A DNA stretch of 6,271 nucleotides from an uncultured Veillonella sp. (GTDB lineage Bacteria; Bacillota; Negativicutes; Veillonellales; Veillonellaceae), in contig USAV01000107.1 in assembly GCA_900552715.1 (NCBI GenBank), positions 1 through 6,271 of the forward strand, given 5' to 3'. The translations under genes and the position numbers were made by a program. Below, one piece after another: positions 1 to 6,150 of the stretch. The notes below the pieces were generated by a model, which did no database searches, had not been told where the DNA came from, and saw only the letters and a program-made list of their open reading frames with translations. Positions within the stretch are counted from its first letter, which is position 1; each line of letters opens with the position of its first letter.

Positions 1-879
1 GAAGAGTCTAGCCGTTTTGGAGCGGCTACATTGGGCAGTAAAGCTATGCGTGGTGAATTGACATTACAAGATTTACAACGCTTAGTAGATAAACAAGGTG
101 TGTCCCTGTATGATGCGTTGAAAGGTCGTAATTTAAATCCCGATGCTATTGAGCATATGGAATATAAACAACCTGTAAAGTCTTTCACAGAAATTCATAT
201 CGAACAAGGTAAGGTGCTCGAGCACGAAGCGAAACCCATCGGGGTTGTAACTGGTATTGCTGCACCAGAGCGGTTCTATGTAACCATTCGTGGTAATGCG
301 GATCATAGTGGTGCTACGCCAATGAATTTGCGCCATGATGCGTTATGTGGGGCTTCAAAAATCATCCTCGGCATTGAAGAGATTGCATCCATGCAAGAGG
401 AGCCACCAGTGGTGGGCACAGTTGGTGTTGTTGAGGTAACACCGGGCGCGATGAACGTTATCCCTGGGGCTGTGAAGCTGGGTGTTGATATTCGCAGTAT
501 TTCTAAGGTAGCCCGTGATTCTGTAGTTACCCTCATTAAGGAATTTATTGATGTTATTGCAGAGAAACGAGGCTTATCCTATACGATTGAGCCTATTGCA
601 CAGGATCATCCTGTAGCGATGCATCCGGCCATGATTCGAGAAATTGAAGAGGCTGTTAAGTCTGTAGGTGTAGACTATATGACCATGCCAAGCGGTGCTG
701 GCCATGATGCTATGCATTGGGCTGATGATGTTCCAACGGGGATGATTTTTATCCCATGTCGCGAAGGTATTAGTCATAATCCGGCTGAATTTGCGGATAT
801 GGATGACATTATTACGGGCGCTAAGGTATTGGATACAGTACTTAGAAAACTTAGCTTAGAGAGTATAAAACTCAATTAG
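1..879 (+). CDS. M20-family amidohydrolase, N-carbamoyl-L-amino-acid hydrolase / allantoate amidohydrolase type (5' end missing)
   Basis: This is the C-terminal 292 codons of a zinc-dependent amidohydrolase of about 410 residues; the frame is open from base 1 and stops with TAG at 877-879. The first two codons encode the Glu-Glu of the family motif EESSRFG, which supplies the catalytic base and a metal ligand. Other family signatures follow in order: HIEQG (His codon at 196-198), DHSGATP in the dimerisation lid domain (His at 304-306), SGAGHDAM (His at 703-705) and GISHNPAEF (metal-ligand His at 775-777). The missing part would hold the first metal ligands. Known members cleave N-carbamoyl-L-amino acids or ureides such as allantoate, releasing ammonia and CO2, in the cytoplasm. 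The motifs separate this group from M20 peptidases but do not fix the substrate. A TTG at 31 is an internal leucine, not the start. A DcuC-family carrier follows on the same strand after 154 bases and may import the substrate or exchange the product. Confidence 0.9.
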   Translation, partial: EESSRFGAATLGSKAMRGELTLQDLQRLVDKQGVSLYDALKGRNLNPDAIEHMEYKQPVKSFTEIHIEQGKVLEHEAKPIGVVTGIAAPERFYVTIRGNADHSGATPMNLRHDALCGASKIILGIEEIASMQEEPPVVGTVGVVEVTPGAMNVIPGAVKLGVDIRSISKVARDSVVTLIKEFIDVIAEKRGLSYTIEPIAQDHPVAMHPAMIREIEEAVKSVGVDYMTMPSGAGHDAMHWADDVPTGMIFIPCREGISHNPAEFADMDDIITGAKVLDTVLRKLSLESIKLN

Positions 880-893
880 GTTGAGCACTGTGA

Positions 894-959
894 TATATTG
901 TATGTAGATATAATGTAGCAGGATGTGTGTTACTAGGTAAGACATTATATTGTACGTAG
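894..959. repeat. Inverted and direct AT-rich repeats between amidohydrolase and carrier genes
   Basis: ATATAATGT at 908-916 is matched by its exact reverse complement ACATTATAT at 942-950. In addition TATATTGTATGTAG (894-907) recurs as TATATTGTACGTAG (946-959), 13 of 14 bases identical and 52 bases apart. The left arm contains a perfect TATAAT (909-914), and the right arm contains the same hexamer on the minus strand. The arrangement could be an operator over a promoter for the downstream carrier gene, or a weak hairpin. No good -35 hexamer is found 16-18 bases upstream of the plus-strand TATAAT (TTGAGC at 881-886 is 22 bases away), so promoter function is unproven. Confidence 0.45.
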
Positions 960-966
960 TTAGAAG

Positions 967-1019
967 GGGTATTCCGTAATAGAATGGTAGAGAATGTTTT
1001 CCATTTGTTGGGAATACCC
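967..1019 (+). promoter_or_regulatory. Stem-loop in the leader of the DcuC-family gene
   Basis: GGGTATTCC (967-975) pairs perfectly with GGAATACCC (1011-1019). The 35-base loop contains a second possible stem, AATGG (983-987) with CCATT (1001-1005). The structure ends 5 bases before the GGAG ribosome binding site of the carrier gene. There is no T-run after it, so it is not an intrinsic terminator. It could be an operator or an RNA structure that stabilises the message or modulates initiation. I do not recognise it as any known riboswitch class. Confidence 0.5.
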
Positions 1020-1024
1020 GGATT

Positions 1025-1030
1025 GGAGAG
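1025..1030 (+). promoter_or_regulatory. Ribosome binding site of the DcuC-family gene
   Basis: GGAGAG lies just upstream of the ATG at 1034, with 5 bases between GGAG and the start codon. The preceding hairpin ends at 1019, so the site is free but close to a stable structure. Confidence 0.7.
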
Positions 1031-1033
1031 ATT

Positions 1034-2287
1034 ATGGTTATTGCTGGTATTGTTATTGTAGTGGCGACGTTTATCGCTATTATTAAGCAGTTTGAAACAC
1101 GGCTCGTTTTATTGCTATCGGGCTTGTTAATGTGCTTTATTGGTGGGCAACTTGGTGCTGGTACGACAGCCTTTGTAAAAGAGCTTACAAATCCAGGTCT
1201 TGTACCAACCATTTGTACAGTGCTTGGTTTTAGTTATGTTATGGAGTATACAAAATGTACAGAGCACATGGTATATTTCATCTCTGCAGGCCTTAAAAAG
1301 ATGACTAAAATTATCATTCCTGGTGCTGTTATTATTACGTTCTTGATCAACATTGCGTTACCTACAGCGGCAGGTTGTGCAGCTGCAGTAGGTGCTCTAT
1401 TAATTCCTGCACTTATTCGCTCCGGTGTGCATCCAGCGATGGCAGGCTCTGCTATTTTCTTAGGGACTTGGGGTAGTGCATTGAGTCCTGGTCTTATGTT
1501 TAACCCTCAAGTGGCACAACTCGCTGGCGAAGATGTAATGACCGTTATTGCTAGCTTCTTTATGCAAGCCATTATTGGCATTGTCGTAGCAGCTATTTTG
1601 CTCAATATCGTAGCTATCGTTAAAAAGGAAAATACAGGATATGTATTGAAAGATGCTAACGCGGAAGAAGGCAAAGAATTTAAAGTAAATTATTTATATG
1701 CTATCATCCCAATTATTCCGCTTGTATTACTCGTACTCGGTAGTAAACAAGTAGCAGTGATTCCTGAAATTTCTGTTCCTGTATCTATGCTCATTGGTAC
1801 AGCTATCGGTATTATTGCCGTACGTCCTAATGTAACGGAAGCAGTTAAAAAATTCTTCCGCGGTACTGGCGATGGTATGTGTGATGTTGTGGGTCTTATG
1901 GCTGCGGCGGCAGCCTTTACTGCGGGTATGCAGTACATTGGGCTTACAAATGCACTCATTGATGGTATGAAGAACTCTCAACAAATCGCTCAAATTGGTG
2001 CGGCCTTTGGTCCATTCTTATTAGCTGTTATCTCTGGTTCTGGTAATGCAGCAGCCCTTGCATTTAACGGAGCTGTAACACCTCATGCGGCAGACTTTGG
2101 CTATGGCATCATGCAACTCGGCTCTATGGCCCAATTAGGTGCTGGCATCGGTCGTAGTATGAGTCCAGTAGCAGGTGCAGGTATCATCATTGCTGGCCTT
2201 GCAGGCATTAACCCTATGGAAATGGCAAAACGCAATGCTGTACCATGTATTATTGCTACAGTAGTGATTATGCTATTGTTACTATGA
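1034..2287 (+). CDS. DcuC-family carrier (anaerobic C4-dicarboxylate transporter-like)
   Basis: This is a 417-residue, strongly hydrophobic inner-membrane protein with about 10-12 likely membrane segments and a single longer polar loop at about 196-217 in the middle. The C-terminal half carries landmarks shared with E. coli DcuC as I recall it: GSGNAA (335-340), GRSMSPVAGA (373-382) and NPMEMAKRNAVP (393-404). E. coli DcuC is about 461 residues, so this is a somewhat short but complete member ending inside its last hydrophobic segment. DcuC proteins move C4-dicarboxylates such as succinate and fumarate, mainly by efflux or exchange in anaerobic growth, but divergent homologues have other or unknown substrates. 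The ATG start is supported by GGAG 5 bases upstream. The gene follows an M20 amidohydrolase in the same direction, which suggests a shared catabolic task, possibly with a carbamoyl or ureido acid. Family placement is firm; substrate is inference. Confidence 0.85.
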   Translation: MVIAGIVIVVATFIAIIKQFETRLVLLLSGLLMCFIGGQLGAGTTAFVKELTNPGLVPTICTVLGFSYVMEYTKCTEHMVYFISAGLKKMTKIIIPGAVIITFLINIALPTAAGCAAAVGALLIPALIRSGVHPAMAGSAIFLGTWGSALSPGLMFNPQVAQLAGEDVMTVIASFFMQAIIGIVVAAILLNIVAIVKKENTGYVLKDANAEEGKEFKVNYLYAIIPIIPLVLLVLGSKQVAVIPEISVPVSMLIGTAIGIIAVRPNVTEAVKKFFRGTGDGMCDVVGLMAAAAAFTAGMQYIGLTNALIDGMKNSQQIAQIGAAFGPFLLAVISGSGNAAALAFNGAVTPHAADFGYGIMQLGSMAQLGAGIGRSMSPVAGAGIIIAGLAGINPMEMAKRNAVPCIIATVVIMLLLL

Positions 2288-2367
2288 TTAGATTAAAATG
2301 TAGCTGTAAAACTATAAATTCATAAATTACAGATATATTAAAGACGTTAAACTTTAGAATACACAAT

Positions 2368-2457
2368 AAAAGAACCCTATTTTGACATAAAAAACTGCAC
2401 CTCCAAAAATTGTGCCCAATTTTTGGAGGTGCAGTTCAATCATGATAGGGTTCTTTT
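2368..2457. terminator. Bidirectional terminator candidate between convergent genes
   Basis: AAAAGAACCCTAT (2368-2380) is the exact reverse complement of ATAGGGTTCTTTT (2445-2457). On the plus strand the right arm runs into TTTTTATAT. On the minus strand the opposite arm runs into TTTTATT. The element sits between the stop of the DcuC-family gene (2287) and the stop of the MFS gene (2472), so it can end both transcripts. The 64-base loop is itself occupied by a second perfect palindrome, described separately. Confidence 0.8.
2393..2436. repeat. Perfect 20-bp inverted repeat inside the terminator loop; resembles IS3/IS150-type ends
   Basis: The arm at 2393-2412 (beginning AACTGCACCTCC) is repeated exactly in reverse complement at 2417-2436 (ending GGAGGTGCAGTT), with only TGCC between them. 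Read from the right end on the minus strand, the sequence begins TGAACTGCACCTCCAAAAAT, which resembles the termini of IS150-group IS3-family elements (TGnACTGCACCCCAAAAGTT-like, from memory). There is no transposase here, so if related it is a remnant or a small palindromic element mobilised in trans. On the minus strand the hairpin is followed directly by six T, so it would also work alone as a terminator for the MFS transcript. Confidence 0.7.
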
Positions 2458-2471
2458 TATATATCTTTATA

Positions 2472-3650
2472 TTATTTAAGTTTGAAGCCAATCCAGAGAG
2501 CGGAAATAATAAATAAGCCACCGCTAACCCAGAATAGGGTAGTAAAGCCTAGCCATGCCATAAGGCTAGCACCACCGACGGATCCTAAGAAGTAGCCAAA
2601 GAATAGACAAGATTGATTGTAGGAGAATACTTGTCCTGTACATTCTCGAGGCGTTTTTGAGGATAGATAGGTGTTTAAAGCAGGCAACATGCCACCTAAA
2701 CCAAAACCTTGTAGGAACCTGATGATTGCAAGTTGATATACATCAGAAACATAGGCTTGAGGGATATTTAGAATCCCTACATAAATAAGAGATACTACTA
2801 ATACTTTCCGTGGCCCGATCTTGTCGACTAATTTACCTAGTGGAGAACTACTCATAAGTTGAGCAATACCCATAGCGGAGAATACAGCGCCTGCAATAAA
2901 TGCTAGATTTTCTGTATCACTAGGAACGATTCCCTTAATATATACAGAGATAACAGGTTGTAAGGACATGATGCATATTGCATAGATAAAGGATGCTACA
3001 CATAATGCGACAATACTATTAAATTCCGGTATTTGCTCTTTCAACTTACGGATGGAAAGTTTTTCAGGATTCGGTTGTGGTACATAATTTTCATGGATGA
3101 ATATAGTAGCCAGCACACCAGCTAAACCCATGAGCGTACCGACGATGATGAAGTCATTGCGAATGCCTACTGTATCTGCAATATATCCACCCAATAAAGG
3201 CCCTATTAGTGAACCAGCAAGATTAGCAGATGCTAATAATCCTAAGGCCCAACCGGTCCGCTCAATAGGTGATTCTGAAGCTATTAATGTAATTGATGCC
3301 GAGTAAAAGCCACTTACTAGACCTTGGACGAGCCGGATTAACACAACCCCTTCGGGTGTAGTTTGAAAAGCAATTAATATATTACATAATGCCATGCCAA
3401 AGCTAGATCGTATTAATGTAATTTTACGACCTTTTTTGTCCGCCACACGCCCCCAAAATGGTGCTGCTAAGCAAACGATTATATAGGTTGCACCTGTGGC
3501 TAACCCAGACCATAAGGACATAGCTTCTGGAGTTTGTACGCCTAAATCATGAAAGTATAAAGGCAGAATTGGAGCTAACTGGCTTACACCAAAGGCTGTA
3601 CAGAATACACAGACTAAACTGATGTACACCGTTCGTTTCCACGTTTCCAA
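2472..3650 (-). CDS. MFS drug-efflux transporter, MdtG-like (DHA1 type, 12 TM)
   Basis: This 392-residue inner-membrane protein has about 12 hydrophobic segments and the signature motifs of the major facilitator superfamily. Motif A is GRVADKKGRK (67-76) in the first cytoplasmic loop, with a degenerate repeat GKLVDKIGPRK (272-282) in the second half. Arg106 lies in LIRLVQG in helix 4 (motif B). The GPLLGG antiporter motif C is in helix 5 (about 150-155). The N-terminal third closely recalls E. coli MdtG (PLY..LGV, MWSG, ASPFWG.LADRKGRK, SGWALG), including its length of about 400. Such proteins export drugs or other small hydrophobic molecules in exchange for protons; the actual substrate is unknown. 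Translation starts at TTG (3650-3648), chosen because a perfect AAGGAGG lies 6 bases upstream. The gene follows a Sel1/TPR-type gene by 49 bases with no terminator between them, so co-transcription is likely. Orthology with mdtG is not established. Confidence 0.85.
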   Translation of the reverse strand: METWKRTVYISLVCVFCTAFGVSQLAPILPLYFHDLGVQTPEAMSLWSGLATGATYIIVCLAAPFWGRVADKKGRKITLIRSSFGMALCNILIAFQTTPEGVVLIRLVQGLVSGFYSASITLIASESPIERTGWALGLLASANLAGSLIGPLLGGYIADTVGIRNDFIIVGTLMGLAGVLATIFIHENYVPQPNPEKLSIRKLKEQIPEFNSIVALCVASFIYAICIMSLQPVISVYIKGIVPSDTENLAFIAGAVFSAMGIAQLMSSSPLGKLVDKIGPRKVLVVSLIYVGILNIPQAYVSDVYQLAIIRFLQGFGLGGMLPALNTYLSSKTPRECTGQVFSYNQSCLFFGYFLGSVGGASLMAWLGFTTLFWVSGGLFIISALWIGFKLK

Positions 3651-3656
3651 CGTATC

Positions 3657-3663
3657 CCTCCTT
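3657..3663 (-). promoter_or_regulatory. Strong Shine-Dalgarno fixing a TTG start for the MFS gene
   Basis: On the minus strand AAGGAGG stands 6 bases before TTG (3650-3648). No ATG or GTG in frame lies at a better distance, so this site decides the start codon. Confidence 0.85.
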
Positions 3664-3699
3664 TCTTAGTTTTAGTATGTTCTTAATAAAATAATATCC

Positions 3700-5913
3700 T
3701 TATTTCTTTTTAATTTCATCCCAATCACTTAAGTCAGGAAGCTTATTGCTTGTTATAGATTCCTGAATCCAGTAGTTGATGGAGGTTAAGTTGCAAGACT
3801 CTCGTTCAAAGCCATATACGTTGTCCTCATCTACAGTGGCATAGAGTCGAATGCGTAAGTTTTTACCTTTTGCGCGCTTGATGTAATAGCTAATACATTG
3901 CTCATCAAGGCTAGAAGGGCGAACCTCAATAATATTATACTTGCCATTCGCTACGCCTTCTAAGGCATCCTTAATCATTTGGTTTGGATATTCATATTGA
4001 TTGAGGTAGAAGATATCGTTGTCACAAGTTAATACATATTCTCGAGGAGGCGTAGTGTTTTTGTACTCTTTCTCCCAGCTTTCATCAATCACAGGCAAGG
4101 TAGCATGATTATAGAATTCCTTAATTAAAGCAAGACCTTTAGGAATGGACATCTCCTTGAAGTATCGTATTTCATATACCGTAGACTCTAAGGTTTCGTC
4201 GCGTTCCTTTGGATTGTCAATATAGCCATATAGATAGATGGTACAAGCATTTTTATCTTCATTGTGGAACATAACGATGCTGTACACATCGTGAATAACG
4301 TTTCTTATGGATTGGCGATTATCATAGATGATAAAGCTGAGATATTTTTGTGTATCCCATTCCCGTTGAATGAAATTCCAGTCGTATTTATTCGTGCGCC
4401 AACCAGTTGTAGAGTCCTCAAAGATTTCTAAGACGTCAACAGAGTTTTGCGGCCAAGCAGGTGGCATAGGATTACATGTTGTAGAAGATTGTGTGACGCC
4501 TTCTTTGTACTGATAGTGGCCATCAACGAGTTTAAAGGCTTCTAATCGCTCAGATGCTTCGTCTGGAATTACCAACGGCTCACCAGTACCAAAACAATTA
4601 TCAGTTCTTGTATTGAGACGATTGATACTTTCACGAGCATGCTTGTAGAAGGTAACGGCTTGGTCGAGATCCGGCTTTTTGGTAATGGCACCTGTTTCGT
4701 AGCAATAGCCCGCTGCTAGTTGCCATAGATGGTCCGCATAGTCATAACTGCCGTATCTATCGTAACATTTGCTAGACTGATCAACGCACTCTACGGCGGT
4801 TTCTATGGCAGGGGTATTACCTTTTTTGAACGTAAATACATAAGCGAGATATGGCCAAAGGCTATCGAGACTGTAAATAGCGGGATGTTGCAATAAGTGA
4901 GCGATGCGAGACCAGTCTTGAGACTGACCATCGATATTCAATGTGCGAAGAATGATGGCTTGCATTGTAACATAAGCGTGGTCGTTAAAGTCTAAATAAT
5001 CTGGGCTTATAGCAGCACGCTCGTAGTATCTGAGGGCCTTTTGAATATTCTGAGGGATTCTTTTGTTAGACTCACAAGGTTTTGCATAGTACTCGGCAGC
5101 TTCACGCAAACACATGCCATTATTCATGGCGGCACCGCGCTCAAAATATTCGAGCGCTCGTTCATGCTCCCCGCGAGACTTACAAATATCGCCAGCTAAA
5201 TACATCATGAGTGGCAAACCTGCTGCAGCCCCTTCAAAAATGACTTGTTCTTCCATTGCCTTATTATTTTGCTCGGCATAGGTAAGGCGCAAGTTGCGGT
5301 ACGCAATGACAAGACCTGCCGCTGCAGATTTATGTAACCATTGCTGCGCAATGGCCGTTACTTTATTTGCCAATCTACGTTGATCTACTTGTACAAATAA
5401 AGATTTTAAAAAATGGACAACACCAGATGGTTCACCTTCATTAACTATCTTTCGTGCAGATGGCAAGAGGTGGTAATCTCCCCATTGATAGACATTGGCA
5501 ATGGCGTAGGCACAATAGGAACAACCCTTTTGGGCGCCTTCATAGACGCGTTGAAATGCTTGATCCTTCGTCATAGGCAGCTCTTTTTCAATGGTTGGTG
5601 TAAGGGCGCCAGAGGTACGCATAGCCTGTAAAATAGCGATAGCACTGCCTTTGCGAATGGCTGTATGTAAATAACTATACGCCTTTGTGTCATCCTCAGG
5701 AAAACCTGCTTCAATCCATGTGAACTGAGGGCCAGAATAGACACGCGCTAAGATGGCATACGCATCGCCGATACCTGGAATCTTTTGACCTTCCTCGTCC
5801 AATTTCACAAGGGCATCAAGCTCAGCCTTGCCCGCCCAAGCGATATCTTTGTTGCATTGATGGAATATTTTATTGAAAGATTGTTGTATTTGATCAGTAA
5901 AATAAAAACTCAT
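3700..5913 (-). CDS. Sel1/TPR-like repeat protein with unrecognised C-terminal domain
   Basis: This is a 737-residue soluble protein with no signal peptide or membrane segment, so probably cytoplasmic. Residues about 45-300 contain Sel1/TPR-like helical hairpins: DAYAILARVYSG...KAYSYLHTAIRKGSA (50-91), AFQRVYEGAQKGCSYCAYAIANVYQWG (119-145), QQWLHKSAAAGLVIAYRNL (190-208), then two clearer units, GAAAGLPLMMYLAGD...ALEYFERGAA (228-262) and CLREAAEYY...IQKALRYYERAA (268-301). More irregular helical repeats continue to about 430 (DQAVTFYKHAR at 417-427). From about 460 to the end the composition changes to aromatic-rich, mixed alpha/beta sequence that I cannot assign. The protein contains 15 cysteines, with no obvious metal-binding cluster apart from CSYC at 131-134. 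Sel1/TPR arrays usually bind proteins or peptides; nothing here shows catalysis. The ATG at 5913 is supported by AAGGAG 5 bases upstream. It is first in a likely operon with an MFS efflux gene; a functional link is only inference. Confidence 0.8.
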   Translation of the reverse strand: MSFYFTDQIQQSFNKIFHQCNKDIAWAGKAELDALVKLDEEGQKIPGIGDAYAILARVYSGPQFTWIEAGFPEDDTKAYSYLHTAIRKGSAIAILQAMRTSGALTPTIEKELPMTKDQAFQRVYEGAQKGCSYCAYAIANVYQWGDYHLLPSARKIVNEGEPSGVVHFLKSLFVQVDQRRLANKVTAIAQQWLHKSAAAGLVIAYRNLRLTYAEQNNKAMEEQVIFEGAAAGLPLMMYLAGDICKSRGEHERALEYFERGAAMNNGMCLREAAEYYAKPCESNKRIPQNIQKALRYYERAAISPDYLDFNDHAYVTMQAIILRTLNIDGQSQDWSRIAHLLQHPAIYSLDSLWPYLAYVFTFKKGNTPAIETAVECVDQSSKCYDRYGSYDYADHLWQLAAGYCYETGAITKKPDLDQAVTFYKHARESINRLNTRTDNCFGTGEPLVIPDEASERLEAFKLVDGHYQYKEGVTQSSTTCNPMPPAWPQNSVDVLEIFEDSTTGWRTNKYDWNFIQREWDTQKYLSFIIYDNRQSIRNVIHDVYSIVMFHNEDKNACTIYLYGYIDNPKERDETLESTVYEIRYFKEMSIPKGLALIKEFYNHATLPVIDESWEKEYKNTTPPREYVLTCDNDIFYLNQYEYPNQMIKDALEGVANGKYNIIEVRPSSLDEQCISYYIKRAKGKNLRIRLYATVDEDNVYGFERESCNLTSINYWIQESITSNKLPDLSDWDEIKKK

Positions 5914-5918
5914 GCTCT

Positions 5919-5924
5919 CTCCTT
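5919..5924 (-). promoter_or_regulatory. Ribosome binding site of the Sel1/TPR-like gene
   Basis: AAGGAG on the minus strand lies 5 bases before the ATG at 5913-5911. This supports that start for the 737-residue protein. Confidence 0.75.
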
Positions 5925-5964
5925 GGCATCATAATCAGTAGAAGCTGATAACATATGTAATTTC

Positions 5965-5994
5965 AGTATACTATTAGTATTTAGAGGAACACAA
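5965..5994 (-). promoter_or_regulatory. Candidate promoter of the Sel1/TPR-MFS operon
   Basis: On the minus strand TATACT (5970-5965) is a good -10 hexamer. TTGTGT (5994-5989) lies 18 bases upstream as a poor -35. This would give a 5' leader of about 45 bases. An 8-bp palindrome ACATATGT (5951-5958) falls in that leader. No better pair was found between 5925 and 6060. Confidence 0.35.
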
Positions 5995-6105
5995 TATAAA
6001 TGTTTTAAGTTGGTTACGGTTTTAAGAGAGATGAATTATTAAATTATTCAAATGGATGTTAGGCGATGAAGGAATGTAAGGATAAGGTGAAAGTTGATAT
6101 TTTCC

Positions 6106-6135
6106 TTGACTTTCATTCTATAGAAACATTATAAT
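6106..6135 (+). promoter_or_regulatory. Sigma-70-type promoter of the T-box leader
   Basis: TTGACT (6106-6111) and a perfect TATAAT (6130-6135) are separated by 18 bases. Transcription would begin near 6142, shortly before the T-box Stem I. A second TATAAT occurs 11 bases downstream (6141-6146) as part of an exact repeat of ATTATAAT, but it has no matching -35. Confidence 0.75.
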
Positions 6136-6150
6136 CAGATTATAATTTTA

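Larger units (their letters stand above)
5914..6105. other. Divergent intergenic DNA without a gene
   Basis: AT-rich spacer between the minus-strand operon and the plus-strand T-box promoter. Apart from the ribosome binding site and candidate promoter listed for the operon, I see no gene, hairpin with a T-run, or long repeat here. The only short plus-strand frame (6066-6134, 22 residues) has no ribosome binding site and runs into the T-box promoter. Confidence 0.6.

Noticed and set aside
31..879. TTG at 31 as the start of a complete 282-residue amidohydrolase
   Set aside because: The frame is open to base 1 and the residues before 31 are the conserved EESSRFG catalytic motif, so the gene begins outside the window.
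881..914. TTGAGC (881-886) with TATAAT (909-914) as a normal promoter for the carrier gene
   Set aside because: The spacing is 22 bases, too long for a standard sigma-70-type promoter; kept only as an unproven -10 within the repeat entry.
856..1212. Minus-strand open frame of 118 residues across the intergenic gap
   Set aside because: It overlaps the amidohydrolase end and the carrier start in antisense, has low-complexity shadow-like composition, and no ribosome binding site was seen.
1690..1993. Minus-strand frames of 88-89 residues inside the carrier gene
   Set aside because: They are antisense shadows of a well-supported membrane protein gene.
2368..2457. Possible CRISPR repeat or riboswitch in the convergent spacer
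   Set aside because: There is only one copy with no spacer series, and it lies downstream of both genes, where a bidirectional terminator is the simpler reading.
3664..3699. Promoter or terminator between the Sel1/TPR-like gene and the MFS gene
   Set aside because: The 36 AT-rich bases contain no hairpin with a T-run and no convincing -35/-10 pair on the minus strand.
6066..6134. Short plus-strand open frame of 22 residues starting MKECKDKVKV
   Set aside because: It has no ribosome binding site and overlaps the TTGACT/TATAAT promoter of the T-box leader; most likely chance.
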